Below, piece after piece: positions 1 to 13,100 of a stretch of DNA of 64,000 bases (position 1 is the stretch's first letter; the number at the start of each line of letters is the position of its first letter). A model generated the notes under the pieces. That model had not been told where the DNA came from. It worked only from the letters and a program-made list of their open reading frames with translations, and searched no databases. The position numbers and the translations under genes were made by a program. The stretch spans positions 5,333,324 through 5,397,323 of the forward strand of contig JABAKD010000009.1 in NCBI GenBank assembly GCA_012845835.1, read 5' to 3'. The stretch comes from Undaria pinnatifida. Taxonomy: Eukaryota > Sar > Phaeophyceae > Laminariales > Alariaceae.

Positions 1-2050
1 ATGGAGTAAGTCCGCCAGGCAGTCACCGTCAAAGCGGCGAAAAAAAATGAAGCTCATCTTTGCCCCACCCATCCTTAAGACAAACGTTCTAATTCCAATA
101 CCCTGCCACAGCACACGCCAATAGCTGAAGTCCGCACGGCGAACAAGCGCGCCTGCCGACCCTAACAACCGGTCAACCACGCGCGCCATTACACGAATCG
201 GTTCTAGTGGCACAACGCTCGGGGCGTTCCTACAGCCCCCCATTCCCTTACCAATAAATATCCACGGAGGACAATGCAGTTGTAATCTCGATAATACAGC
301 TGTCCCCGAGCGGCACTTCTGCTGGGACTCTGTTTTCTTGCTCAGTGGCTAGAGCCATCAATCACCATCAACGCCCCAAGCCTCTCGACCACCGCTTCGC
401 CGAAAGTTTGCGCGTGACATCATCGCACACTTGCGCAGCACACCGCAGCGCCAGCTCGGTACAAACAATGTCACCGCCGTGATGCCATATTGCAGCAAAA
501 ACTCAGCGGAACGCGACATGAAACTCGATGGTATCGCGTGGATGATGCTAGACAGCAGCGTCAGGCCAAGCAGCACCTGCCCTTCCCATGGGAGCCAGCC
601 TCCCCTGGCCACATTACGTAGCAGCCACAATGACTTCCTCATGGGACAAAAACAGCAGCAGTGCTAGCAGTAGAGCGGTAATTCCTAATGAAAACGAGGG
701 AGGAAACGTGCATCGGCTACCAGAGCGTCCCAGCACAAGACGTGTATGCCCTGTAGGCAGCGTGTGGCACCCGTACAGATAGTGCCAGTGAGGCGGATAT
801 ACTCACACCCTGCAAATTCGCGAGCAATCAACGAAAAAAACTACGAGGTGCGCTATAGTAGGACAGCAGCCGGTAGAGGCAGAAGAAGAGTAATAGCGTG
901 ACGCACAGCTAGTATGATTGACGTGCTGAATGTCGTGTCAGCTGGTTGCATCCCCATGCCCACGGGCACCACGCACGGAGACAAACTGGCACTGCAAACA
1001 TGGTACTACTATGGACGGAAATATAATGACCGTTATGTTACTAATATAGAACTAAATGGTCCTTAAACAGTTTTCATCTAGATAGGGACATATCACATGA
1101 ATTCCCGAAAATGTATGATTCACTCTATTATTTTCGTAGTATACCAGGTATTGGTACAGAGTACTACCATGTAGCAGTTGACGGCGTCAACCGCTCTTGT
1201 CACTCGTACATACTACCTGGTATCATGGGGATAAGGGCCGAGAGAAGTAGGGCCGCACCGTGGCAGCAGCTAACTCACGTTCGATCGGAGGTGTACGAAG
1301 AGGGCGGGCTTGGAGAGCGTCGAGACATCCTGGGCATCGATATGAGCTTGTCGAGCCAGCCTTAAAGAGGTGCAGCAAGCATAGGCAGCAACCGGCACAG
1401 GGTCGGCAGTGGGACGTGAGAGGAACAAGCTTTTTAGCATGAAGTACGTGAGTATAAGGACCGTTTTATGATGAAAACCATACCAACCAGTCCTTATATT
1501 TACGTACATATTGGAAGCTTGCCTATTAGACACGTCTCAACAGGTTGGATTCTATTCTTTATTATACTACAATTAGTATGGAACAAGAAAAAAAAGGCGG
1601 AGAGTTTTTATTGCAGTTCGGATTTTGAAGTTACAGATCGTCTACCCAAAATGTACGTACTTCTGCTACTGCTGCTGGTACAAGCAAGCTTAGGAACAAG
1701 GAGCGAGACGAGGACGGCGCAGCGGAGCCCACGCCTATGAGAGCGAGGTCTCGCGTGGGCACCACTATGGAAACACCAAAGCCACACCGAGCTCGCTTCG
1801 TAAATCGTTCATGCTGTCATAGTTGTTGACGGCAATCGCGGGGATAGCGTCAAGCGGCAAAGAGGTTTGAGCTTGACATTTTCCCTGTCACACGTAGGGC
1901 ACAGAAAAAATTCCAGCTCAACAACCCAGTTGACCATGCTCTCTGACTCGGCTACCCAGGACTAAGACAGGCAGCTCCTCCCAGGTCGCCTTTGGGGCGC
2001 CTCTAGCTAGGGCTGATGGGTGGGCTCGTAAGGGCTACCAAGGAACAGTA

Positions 2051-2083
<33 letters not shown>

Positions 2084-4252
2084 GCTACTGCTGCTGCTGC
2101 TACTGCTTCCGCTGCCATATTGCTTACCCCTGAAGCACGTGCAGCGATGGGCTTGACCTGGTCTCCATGCTGGCGATTTCACAACTTCTAATTCTTCGCG
2201 TTGGTGTCCGGTGACTCCTCTGCCGCTGCGCCGAGCTCTAGAACGCAGCTTTCCGAAGCCCACGGGCTAAGGTCCAGCTCTGGGGACAGGGCAGGCCGGG
2301 GAGGGGTGGCAGAGCTACGACGGTTCACAGACAGGCTGCAGCGAGGAAAGTATGGGACGTGTTTGAAGTCGCAAGCAGCACAAGGAATGCTTCAAAGGTT
2401 CAGCTCCTAGGGCACCAAGAGCACAACGCAGGGATCCCGAGCAAGTTGCCTCGCACACCATACCTGTTCCGGATGGTATGGGGATCGTGCTGCCGCCTCT
2501 GCAGGTATTCACAGCAGCCAGCGTAGCAGAATGCCTGATGCTCTCTGGGTTGACTTTTCCAGCTACTTTGCTGTTGCTGTACTGCACTTTGCTGTTCGTG
2601 TGTTTGTGCGATTTTGTGAGCTGTCGCGTGTTCTGAGTGCGCGCGCAGATGTAACCGTCAGATGAAGAAAAACAAAGTATATCGCGCGTCGTCGTCGTCG
2701 TGCTCTGATTCTGCACCCTACGACGCTTATACTATCATAACCTGTACCAGGTATATGGATACGACCTACCAGCTACTGCGCGTGTTGTACGTGTACTACA
2801 GGTAGTCGTACAGAACATCTAACTACGTATATAGAAGCAGGGTAATTAGAAAGGCAAGCTGAGATATGCAAAAACATAAGAAATCCGGGAGCCTTTCGTA
2901 CCTTAACATTATTGTAGAATATTCATAGAACGCGCATCCGTCTTTGCTTTCTCAAGTAAGAAACCACCGCCTGTGAGCCGGCATTTCTGTTTCTTATTCG
3001 TACGAGTAGTAGGTGTCCTGTACTGGTCGGTCATGATTCGCTGGCAACGCACCATCATCTATTATATCGTACTGCTCGTAAAACAAAGGCGTTCAAGTCG
3101 TTGTCGGTGTGTTGCAGTGTCACATTATTAACTGTGGCTTCACGGCGTCTCTTTTGCAACGTTGCGCTTTCGAGTCCCCATTACTGTCTGTATCGTAACA
3201 AGATCTTATTTACGGTGTTTTTATTGCATGTGACCCGGAAGCAAACTCTCAGTTGCTTGAATTTGCGTCGGCAGCTGATGTTATAATGGGAAATGTTGGA
3301 CAGTTTCAATCGATAACTGATCAGATCGATCGGCGGTCGAAACCCCATAAAAATAGTATGTACTTTTTTTCAATCAAGAAAAAAAAGGCTCGGCGATCTC
3401 GGACGGGGTCCTTGTTTTCTGGCGGCCGTGTAAATTAGATGTTTGCATTCGAAGATTCTATATGCGTGCGTTCGGTTAGGCGACTCTCTACGTCAGCCAA
3501 TCTCTTCAGCGTTGGGTAGTCTATCAGAAAAAAAGCCTTCCTATTGGGGCTCGAAAGAGCAGTCGATGAACAATGAAAGATTTGTAAAAACTATCGTATA
3601 TGATTTCTCGCTTCTCCGAAGAGCACCGTGAGCACTGAACGCTACAGATCCCAAGCATGTTATGACCCCATGCCATACTGCTGACGGTTGCTCTTGCGTT
3701 TGATCATGAGCACCATCCGAAGAAACATATCTTAAACTGGGTGGCCCTGTGCTCCATGAATGCTTCCATAATATGCCCAAATATTTCCACGATATCCGTG
3801 CTTTGGAGCTTGCACATCGCCGTTGCAATTCGTTGATCGAATGGTCGGCTAATGAAGCGTGCAGCCTCAAATTGAAAAAAAACAAAAGCTCCCTTCCCAT
3901 CCGTCCTCGTTCGCACGGCATCCTAAACCTCTGCGCGCTCCAATCCATTGACTGGTTTTCGTTCTATTAATAGAATACCCATACGATAGAACAGCACTGC
4001 AGTACGGAGCAAAAAGCATTACTATTGTATTAAACTAAAATAGGAACTTGTAAATGACGACGGCTTGCGTGCAAAAGCATCTCATCGGCTCAACGAACAA
4101 GCTCCATAGAACGCAAAGAATTTAGGCTGCGCCACCAAAACCCGACAATGCCTCCATGTATACCACCCTGTTCATATCATGCAGCATCGGCCACGGCCCA
4201 AAGGGGGCCAGCCAAGCCAAAACGCGCTATCATACAGTTGGCCGTACTCCAC
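1..4252. other. No recognisable gene; downstream of the HAD gene
   Basis: Open frames here are short, lack recognisable domains and overlap on both strands, as expected for non-coding DNA. Apart from the GCT microsatellite at 2051-2112 I see no RNA gene, transposon domain or long repeat. An undetected exon with short coding content cannot be excluded. Confidence 0.5.
2051..2112. repeat. GCT trinucleotide microsatellite
   Basis: About twenty GCT units interrupted by two TACT-containing steps. The antisense frame reads as a serine run, but no coding context supports it. Confidence 0.9.
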
Positions 4253-4327
4253 CACGAGCACGCCACTAGACGCTTCATGACGGGCACGGCACTAGATGCT
4301 TCATCACGAGCACGCCGCTAGAATGAG
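4253..4327. repeat. 26-bp minisatellite over the end of the HAD gene
   Basis: Three tandem units start at 4253, 4279 and 4305 (last one partial), differing at a few positions. The minus-strand stop codon of the HAD hydrolase (TGA, 4304-4306) lies at the junction of units two and three, so the last codons of that gene are written in repeat sequence. Confidence 0.8.
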
Positions 4328-6940
4328 TCTGAGCATCTCTTCCGATGACAGCACCCCCTCTTCCTTCGCCACCGTGAATTGCTTCGGGTTCGCCTTCGCC
4401 GCCGTCTCCACGGACTCGGACGAAAACGTCGTAATGAAGGCCCCCTTACCCATCATATTGGCCTTCCGGGACAAAGAAGCGAATTCGGAAAGCGAGCAAA
4501 ACATTGCGTATCAGCTAAAGCAGAACTTAACAAAATCGGTTCAAGCACGTCTGTTGTGAGCATTGCGTGTTAGCTATAGCAAGGCTTAACAAAATCGGTT
4601 CAAACAGCATGAGTTCGATCATTTGAATAGTCGATACTTAGCTTTGCCTGCTGCGTGAGACTTCACCCGCGTGTTTTTACTTATTCCTTTTTCGTTTAGT
4701 ATATAGTTCGGCGACTGCCCTTGACGTTGCCAGGTCAACAGGAAAATGCGACTTGGGCGATTTCAGCTCATAGTCATTCTGCGCACTGATACTATTGTAA
4801 TCACTAACCCTAAGCCCCTCGGTTCTGCCTTATGGCGTATGCGGGGTACCCAGTGAAGAGAGTTTTAAGCGGGGGCCATTCAGTCGTGAAATCTGCTAGG
4901 TGAAGCACTGCAACGTTGACACTCACGCAACACCCGGCACAAACAAATCACCGGCTGAGAAAATACGAAGTAAATTATGGCTCAGGAGAGTAAATACGAG
5001 GCAACTATGTACCAGCAGAAAATATACCCTAGCTCTACACAATGCCTTCGTCTGCGCTTCACAGTTGCATTATCGCCTCTAGCAGCATAAGTGACCCGAG
5101 GACGACTTCCATGGCGCTCTCGCACGCAAAAACAAAGTGTTGGGGACATCCCATCAAGCAGAGTAGCGGCCGTCATACTTACCAACGCGATATCGTTGTC
5201 GTCGTCTCCCATGGAAGCACAGCTTTCCAACGGGATCCCGAAGTGCTCTGCCGCTATGTAAGCTGCAGCGTTGTGCTTGCCGCTCAGGTCGGGACAAATG
5301 TCCACCAACCCAAAATTCGTCACCACGAGAAGGCCAGAAGGCAAGCAGTCCAAAAACTTCTTCACAGCGGCTTCGCCGCCTCGCTCGTCCTCCTGCCGCT
5401 CGTCTTCTCCTGTCCCCTCAGCAGCGTCTCTGCTCCTCTTTTTAGCACTGGTACCAGCCTTGACCTTAATCCTAACAAGATATAGTAAGGAAAAAAGAAA
5501 AAAATTACCTTTACCCGCACTCCAGATACAACGCCGATTATACTTAGCAGTATCAAAGCTCTATCGTTGCTTCAATGAGAATCAGTCGGCTACTGTACGT
5601 TCCAACACGACCCACCAACGGCAGCACAACAAAAAGCACCCACTTACAGTGGTAATATTGTTCTCTCTCATTTCACCACCAAAATCATGCCTCACCTGAT
5701 CATCGTGTAGTATGTGTTGGTGTCCACCTCAAACCCTTCGGAAACAGCCTCCCGGTACAGGTCCCAAAGTGGCCCATCTCTATCCTCGGGAGCTTTCGCA
5801 TCCTGAAACGCCGGCCCCGTCACGCCCTCCATCTTCTCCCTCCACTTCAAATCCTCCTTTAGCGCGGACTCAGGGTGCGCCGTGAGCAAGGGATCTCCAA
5901 CTACAGATGTTAACTCCGAGGCCACGGCACTAGAGTTGCTGACGGTGCTATCATCTTCACCCTTGCGAGTTTCCGTGCTCTCCGTCGCATCCTCTCGCGG
6001 ATAGAAAATACGGCCCCCGTTTTCGATCACGTAGGCGTCTGCCCGGGGGAGATAGGGGAGGCGTTTCACGAACGTGGAATAGCGGGTCCCCGAGACTAGG
6101 ACGAGGCGAGCGCCGCTTGAGCGCACGCGAGACGCGAGCTTTAGGGTTTCGACGGAGATGCGCGCCATGCGTCCAGTCAGAGAGGCAGGCAGTGAGATTA
6201 CTTCGGGGAGGCCCGGTGCGGTGGCGCCGTCTTCGTAGTAGTGCACCATGGTTCCTGCGTGTTTATTGGGGGGGGGCAAGAGGGAAAATGGGTAATGCAC
6301 TGATACGCGCCGTACTCGGATCCAGCAGTTTGAAACTACAGAGCTAACCACGGGACAACTGATGTTCCGCTGGGAATCCCATAGGCGTGTTGAAACCCCG
6401 TATTATAATGGTTTAAGCCAAAACAAAGCACCGCCACATCTGTAACTTTTTCTTTTTTTTATCCTCCGGCGGATAGGGAAAAATAAAGCTTAAGCTCACC
6501 ACACTTCCACGTATTTTCATACGCGTCGTGTGTCGATTTAACTCAGTTGCTTTCGCAACCCAGCGCTAGCTGGCGCGTCCTTCGGACGTCTGTGGAACGC
6601 AGTGATTTCGCTGAGCGCAGGGGACATGCCAATCTAAGGTACAATATTTTGTCTCACTTTGATGAGGAAAATAGGACTGACTACTCGTGCAAATACAACA
6701 CGGGCTGTGTCGGTGGTGTGAGTTATTCATCAATGAAGGATCAACGAAAAATACATACTGTAGCATTTCCAATATACTTTGTAAGATACGACGAAATTAT
6801 CCCCCCAAGCAAAGCTCACCGTCGATATCAGAGAAAAGGCACTTGATTCTTCCAGTTCCGCCCTCGCTGTGGGGTGGCAGATAATTCAAATTCGAGGCAA
6901 GGGCGTTTCGAGGGTTCCGCTTGAGAACAAAAAACGACAC
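4304..6940 (-). CDS. HAD-superfamily hydrolase (Cof/IIB-like), multi-exon, 5' end unresolved
   Basis: Exons read on the minus strand as: about 6940(?)-6820, 6254-5696, 5471-5183 and 4462-4304. All junctions are GT-AG and the phases agree. The first junction joins the HAD motif I nucleophile motif as SDIDGT (codons at 6829-6821 plus the next exon). Motif II follows as LVLVSGTR. A basic 'SGKHNAA' then supplies the usual motif III lysine, and motif IV is GDDDNDIAL at the end of the third exon. The last exon has the family-typical 'GAFITTFSSESV' and 'EEGVL' segments. HAD enzymes of this type are Mg2+-dependent phosphatases acting on sugar or small phosphoesters; the substrate cannot be read here. 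The ATG at 6249-6247 is inside motif I and is not the start. The frame upstream of motif I is open only to about 6940 and has no ATG, so at least one 5' exon is missing. Exon 2 carries a low-complexity acidic insertion. Confidence 0.85.
4502..4603. repeat. 59-bp direct repeat pair in a HAD-gene intron
   Basis: Two 43-base copies (4502-4544 and 4561-4603) share most bases and end in an identical 19-base stretch. They lie in the last intron of the minus-strand HAD gene. Confidence 0.75.
6447..6566 (-). repeat. Dispersed A-tailed repeat, copy 1 (non-tRNA SINE-like)
   Basis: About 100 bases nearly identical to copies at 8120-8245 and 22334-22436. All have a T-run at the plus-strand left end, hence an A-tail at the 3' end on the minus strand. 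On the minus strand it starts with a GUUGC-GAAA-GCAAC hairpin and contains a second hairpin, CGUAU-GAAA-AUACG. No tRNA A/B boxes are seen. It sits in the first identified intron of the HAD gene, in the gene's own orientation. Confidence 0.7.
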
Positions 6941-8119
6941 CTCTTAGTTTCACCTTTGACCTGCACAAAAGGTTGTTGAGCTACAGTACCACCAACCACG
7001 CACTCCTCGTTCTAGCAGTCGGCGGCGTATTCTACAGCATGGGTAGTAAACTGACACAATTACTGACCACGCACGTATTGTCATTCGAGGGCGTTATCAA
7101 TACACAGACCTTGTTCCGTCACCCTGCATCCGCGACTTTTTTTTGCAGCTTGACCGCGGTCGTGGTGAAAGCAGTAAGGACACACGGAGTAAAAGGAATA
7201 GGGGGACGCAGTGGACAGGACGTAACGGTAGGTCATCACCTCTACGAATGATAGAATATCAGTAGGCATATTGTTTCCCGTAACCTTACTGCCGTACGAG
7301 CGCGAGTAGCAGACTGCTGACCGTGTCCGCTTGCCTGTCTGCCTACCGTGGTGCACATGCTGGCGGTACTACTGTACCGTAGCGCACATGTTGGCGGGGT
7401 TTCCCCTCAAATGCGCTAAAGGAACATGGAAAAGAACTGAAGAGAAGTTCGTCACTCCCAAGCAGATCGCCATAAAAATGCGGCAACAGTACGAAGCGCA
7501 ACATGCGAGAACATGTACCAGGTACAAGGTACCCGGTACGTACAGTCGTACTCGTATAGCTCAACATATCCCCCAGCAACGCAATGGATGGGAAATGTCC
7601 GGCAGACCTCGCAGTCTGCTGGATCCTGTACTGCAGGGGGCACGGTAGCTTCGCAGTGTTACATGTATACTTGTGTATACATGAAATAAATATACAAGGA
7701 TAGGGGTGGGAGCAGTAGTGTGTTTGGGGGAGGGGTTAAGAGGGTAGGGCCACAGAGAGAGCGAGACGGCGGGGACTCTTTCCTTGCCACGGCCGATAGC
7801 ATTAAGCAGCAAAACCGCACAGCCTTCTGCGCGTTGAAACATACACGCAGCAGTTACAAACAAGCCATTTATATGGATAGCGGGTTGTTGTTCGATGCTT
7901 CTTCGGAAGTGTATGGGGGGGAGGACTTGGCCCTTGCGGCTGGAGGGGGCAGGGCCATGAAAACAGGGAGGTACATTTAGTATTTTCGTGGTTTTTGGTT
8001 GTTGGAAACATCGTTCCACGCTTTCATCTGGATTTTGTGTTCTTTCATCATGTTATGGTTTTTGACACTCACGCTACATTGTCAGATGGCAAATGAAATA
8101 ATGATAATAATAAATATAC

Positions 8120-8245
8120 TTTTTTTTTTTTTTTTTCATCCTCCGGCGGATGGGGAAAAATAAAGCTTTAGCTCACCACACTTCCACGTACTTTCACACG
8201 CGTCGTGTGTCGATTTAACTCAGCTGCTTTCGCAGCCCAACGCTA
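8120..8245 (-). repeat. Dispersed A-tailed repeat, copy 2
   Basis: Same element as 6447-6566, with an 18-base T-run on the plus strand. The 5' hairpin is GCUGC-GAAA-GCAGC here against GUUGC-GAAA-GCAAC in copy 1. The base pair change is compensated on both sides. Confidence 0.75.
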
Positions 8246-8257
8246 CAATAAATATAC

Positions 8258-8308
8258 ACTCCAGCTGAGATCAAACATCTTGTCTAAACTCATCTTTGCA
8301 AGCTGTGT
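8258..8308 (+). repeat. Fragment of the 'CTCATCTTTGCAAGC' dispersed repeat
   Basis: A diverged copy of the segment found at 58651, 59527, about 50515 and, inverted, at 57843. All share an identical run reading CTCATCTTTGCAAGCTG. Confidence 0.7.
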
Positions 8309-8915
8309 ATGGAGCGTCTCAAGTATGAAGCACGGAACACTGAACGCTGCGATCAGGATGTTGACTTGGAGTGTTATTTCTCTACCGAAACTAAGATGAC
8401 CCAACAACTTGCGACGGGGAACTCCATCATCGGGTCTCTAGACAACAAGACCATCTTGGCCTGTGTTGTTGCACCTCACCAACTCCTGATACGCTGTTCT
8501 GTCATGCATGTGGTCAATGGTACCCAGTTGGCAATGCCGCACTCTACAGCAAAAAAAGTACAAAACCTTCCGACACATGTACACATGTTTCGTACGCAGC
8601 AGAATCTTGGTATATTGCATCTCCTACACGGGTTGATATTTCACAACTTAACCCTCGAAATCGATCCGCATTGGCCTCACCTCGACATTATGTTGGTTGC
8701 CTCTGTGGTAGCACTGGTTAGCAGTAGACACAAGGCAGTCCAGACTGGGTACATGCCCTCGAGCAAGAGGCTTTGTCTAGTTTTCTTGTTCTTGTGCTTC
8801 TGGGAGTTCAATGCAGCTGAAGAAGCCGGGAATAACAGGGAAATTCGGTGTGCACCCCCGCCGTGTCATTCTACCTGCCTCCTGCTGCTTGCTACCTGCC
8901 TTCAGAGCAGTAGCT

Positions 8916-10104
8916 ATGCCTCCACCGATATCGCCTGAAGATGCGCTTAAGTTTGTGGTAAGCCTATATGAAAGGATGACTGGTTCCAGCCTTGTCCGCG
9001 GGCTGTGCGGGTTGCGTTCCCAACGTGTCGCTGCTGGGAATGCATCGGATTTTTTTCTTTTCTTTCGTTAAACGTAAACATTCCGCACGTTAGTTCCTCA
9101 GTTTTGCTTTGGCGTACGAATATCGCATCACAGACACACAAGGATTAGCCAGGCTCACAGGCTACAGGCTGCTGCCGGCTGCTTATTTAGCTGTTTCGAA
9201 GGTGTGTGTGTGTAATCCTTCTCCGCTGACCACAACTGCGTCCTTGAACTCGCATCCAGGCTTTCTCAAGCCTGGTGAAGGTCGAATTCTGGACGGAGCT
9301 CGCTGCGAAAAAATTGGACACGTACCGTCTCAACGAAGACGCTCAGGTATGATGTGCTCGTGTTCTGCTTGTTCTACCGAAGCAACAGCAGCAGAATCTC
9401 CGACGACACCTGCTACGTGTCAATGCCCTGTTTGATTTATGCCTGTGCATATATCGGTGCTTGCGCGGCAGCTTCGTGCTAGGTATGCGAGGTAGTTCGT
9501 ATTTTCTTCATGGTACGTACAGCTGTTGGCTGTTTCGGCGAGGACAGGCCGACCCAAGTTGGATGTTGGATGTCAACAGCAGCAGGAAATATATACCACG
9601 TCAACTTCAACTTTTTACATGGCCTGGTCGCCTTTGTTCGAGTATTGTAAAAAATCGAGTTTGTCACAGCTGCTGTGTGGGCGCGTCCATCATGCATGTG
9701 TGAGCCACACTGCGATTCACACGGGCGGTTTTTCCTCCTACGTAGCGTAAAGGAACAAGCTGCAGTACACTTGTCGATGCCGGGCGCTTGATAAGCCCAC
9801 GATACCATAACCCGAGTGCTGCTGTGGTAGCCGAGCTGCCGACCGCCCCCTAGAATGGCCCTGAAAGTCCTCTCCTCCTCTGAGCGCTGGACACGTGTGC
9901 GTTGCCCGCTTTCGACACGCGTCCCCTCCCTATTCTTCAACCTGCTGCGTCCGCTCGAACGGGCGACGGCGCCCTGTCGACTATCGACTACATCGGCATG
10001 AACCGCCATACCGAACATGAGCTTCTGAAAGAAACGATTCTGCCGACACCCCCCGTGATATTTATCTGTATAGACTATGTCGGTATATATCTGAAGAAGC
10101 CCAA

Positions 10105-10171
<67 letters not shown>

Positions 10172-13100
10172 GCTGCTGTTGTTGGTGTTGCTATTGTTGC
10201 TGATGTGGGTGCTGTTGTTGCTGCTGTTACTGTTGCTGTTGTTGTGGTTGTTGCCGCTGTTGTTGCTGTCGTCCTCGTCGTCGTCATCGTCTGTCGGTGT
10301 CCCTTACTTGTATACACCTATCCAACAAAACGTCAAACCATTGCAATAGCAACGCGTCCAAACGACCACACGACCGCAACAAATGTCAGGAGACAGCAGT
10401 TTAGGCTTGTCACGGACGGCAGTCTAGACGTGATACACTAACTTTAGTGTGGCAGTTCCTAATGGCGCAACTGATGCCGCCCAAAACTGCCGCCTCCTGA
10501 CATGTTTGCCGACCGCAACAGCCAATCTGCGGATTTTACGGCTCCGGCCACGAAGCCAGGGCGCCATGCCGCCTGAGCCTACTGGGCGAGTCGTTTACCG
10601 GGGACACGGATGAACAACCGCGGGCGGCGCCAGGGGCTCGCTTTGAAGAGTGCCGCGCCATGGGCTACGTGAAGAACGTCAACACTGAGGAAGTGAGTAC
10701 TCGTATGTAGACTCGAAGGTTCCCACGGGAGTTACAAGTATATTTTTTGTATAAGGCCAGCTCTTGCAATAATCTGATTCTGAAAACCGAAAATGGAGGT
10801 TTCAGCACCTTCGCAGGCGTATTTGTCCCGGGGAGAGAGATAATCGGGCCCGCTCTTCTCAACGTCCGACTAGCCTTTTTGCGAGACGCATCCGACGATG
10901 TTTGCCGTTTTTTCAGGAGAGGAGTTTGACTTTTTTCGATACACGGTCGTGTCCTCAAAATCAGTTTCGGACGCCATTTATCCGAAAAATGGGCATCTTG
11001 TCGGATAAAACTGTGATGAAATATACCAGGTACGAAACTGGTTTTGCAATATTTTTTTTAATTTCAAACTGATATCCTGAACAAACGGCAAACGTCGTTG
11101 GATGCGTCTCGAAAATACTAGTCGGGAGTCGAGAAGATCGGACCCGATTCTCCGGTTCCCCGGGTCGAACACGCTTGCAAAGGTACTAAAACCTCAATAT
11201 TCGGTTTGCAGAATCAGTTTATTGTAAGAGTTGGCCTGAGTGCACATCACAGGGGTTGGAGACTTGGTACACACTCTCATTGGTCTGTATGCACCCATTG
11301 TATTAACCCGTTGTTCTGTACCATAGTAACCCTTGTGGGACCCAGTTAAATCGGTACAATATACCTGGTACTGGTATACGGCATCAACAGCAGTCGCACA
11401 TGCAACTTGCCATTTTAGGCTAAATTACAAACTCGTTTGGGCTGGTCCGTGTTACTTGCGCGGTGGCTAACTACTTTACTTAGTTTTTAACAGTTTTTTA
11501 TGTTGTATCTGGAATGACTTATGCCTGGTAGCTCATAAAAACGACTGTCTGCGTTCCACCTTTTCAACTTGCGACGCCCCCGGGATTGCAAGCCGACCAC
11601 ACTCCCCGAACAGGAACCTTGTACGGGTATTATTTTTTGTCGCAAGCCTGTACCCCATGCAATTATCCTGCAATTCCATCCACATGTACGTGTCGCTCCC
11701 CCCCGCGCCCTCTACTCCCAGGCTTTCAAGGACCTCGACAAGCGCGCAGCGCTGGCGGCGATTGCGCGCGAGACCTGGGCAGACGCCGTCGAAAGCGGAC
11801 GCGCGGTCGCCGAGCCCGAACGCCTCCTCCGCTTCCTTCTGCTAACCTTCGCCGATCTCAAAAAGAGCGCCTTCTTACACTGGTTCGCTTTCCCCACCCT
11901 GGGTAGCCAAGGGCTATTTCGGTTATCCTCTAGACCGGCGCCCGCGTCGTCGGTCCTCAGCGGTGGCCATGCCTCTTTGGTGGTACAGGGACTAGCTTCG
12001 CTTTGGGCCCGATCCTTGGAAGACACCGGGCGCCCAGGCTGCCCCCCTTTTTTTGTCGTCGTGACAACGCAATCTTGGGAGGGGGAGGGACTGGAGACGC
12101 CGAGCCTAAGGGTGCTGTCTCTCTTGGAGTACGAGGGAGAGCGCGAGGCTTCCCGGGACGCAGGAGAGGAGAGCGCGAAGGGCGAGACTGTGTTTGGGTT
12201 TGTCGACCCGTGCTCGGAGCCTGGAGGGACGCCCGCGTGGCCCCTACGGAATTTTCTGATGTTTCTGTCAGCAAGGTGGGGCGTGAAGCTTGCGAGAGTG
12301 CTCTGCTTCAGAGAGCATGTTCCTCGTCCGACAAAACCGGGCGGGGGTGGGCCTGGCGCGGGTGCGTCGGAAGGATTGGCGGCTGACGGTGAGCTTGCAC
12401 ACCGAAAATATATGGGAGGGCGGGGCGAGGTGGACAGGGTGGTGGTAACCGTAGCGCGAGAGCGTTTGTGTGACGGGGGGTAACAACTGGATGCTTCCCC
12501 GATGCTTCCGGCGTGCTATCTACGGTTTTTGCGTGTACAATGTGGTGTATCAGGTGGCAGGTTACCGCATTGTCTTTATCGGGCGGACGCTCCCTAGCTC
12601 GGCCTCTAGGCGGTATTTTGTTTTACCTGCGGTTTTCCGCAATTGCAAGGGTTCGCCGGCCTTGCCCCATGTATCTTATACCCAGCCTGTAATTAACGTA
12701 ATCGAGTGCCGTAGTTATCATCCCTGGATCGCCCACCAGGCCATGTCAACTTTCACCCAGGCCTTTCGACGCTTTCCCGGCATATTTCCCAAGCGAAGAA
12801 CAACTAATATACCCACCCTCTCGATCGACACGCATCATTACACCCGCCCTCCCGACTATCATCTGAATCAGCACACCGCCGTTTGCGTCCGCCGCGCAGC
12901 CTTAAGCAGATTGAACCTCGACCGCAGCATGATTCTCGATGTTGACATGTCCGGGGCACCCTCAACCGAGCACGGCCTCGAAGCGGCCGAACAAGCATGG
13001 CTCCCGGCCCGAGTCGGTGCCCTAGGGTGGGAGCCGAATGCCGGCGGCCGTCCGGGGCCTCGGATGGCGGACCTCAGCTCGGTGCTCGACCCGTCGAGGC

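Larger units (their letters stand above)
6941..8915. promoter_or_regulatory. Divergent intergenic region between HAD gene and ATG7
   Basis: The HAD gene runs left and ATG7 runs right, so this interval should hold both promoters and any missing 5' HAD exon. I see no convincing TATA box or initiator. It contains one A-tailed repeat (8120-8245) and one copy of the 'CTCATCTTTGCAAGC' repeat (8258-8308). The longest open frame (8309-8938, plus) overlaps the ATG7 start in another frame and is not supported. Confidence 0.45.

Noticed and set aside
5696-6351. Start of the HAD protein at the ATG at 6249 or at the ATG at 6351 of the open frame
   Set aside because: The acceptor at 6255-6256 and the upstream exon ending in GAC-G rebuild the invariant DIDGT motif. 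The 6249 ATG is an internal Met and the part beyond 6254 is intron.
8309-8938. 209-codon plus-strand frame upstream of ATG7
   Set aside because: It has no domain, runs across copies of dispersed repeat sequence, and overlaps the ATG7 start codon in a different frame. The ATG7 exon 1 reading is strongly supported.
10075-10441. Val-, Leu- or Thr-rich proteins over the TTG repeat
   Set aside because: They are translations of a microsatellite that lies inside an ATG7 intron.
11569-11721. ATG7 exon 4 starting at the upstream ATG at 11569
   Set aside because: The acceptor at 11720-11721 joins in phase to exon 3 ('NTEE/AFKDL'), matching ATG7. The sequence before it is intron.
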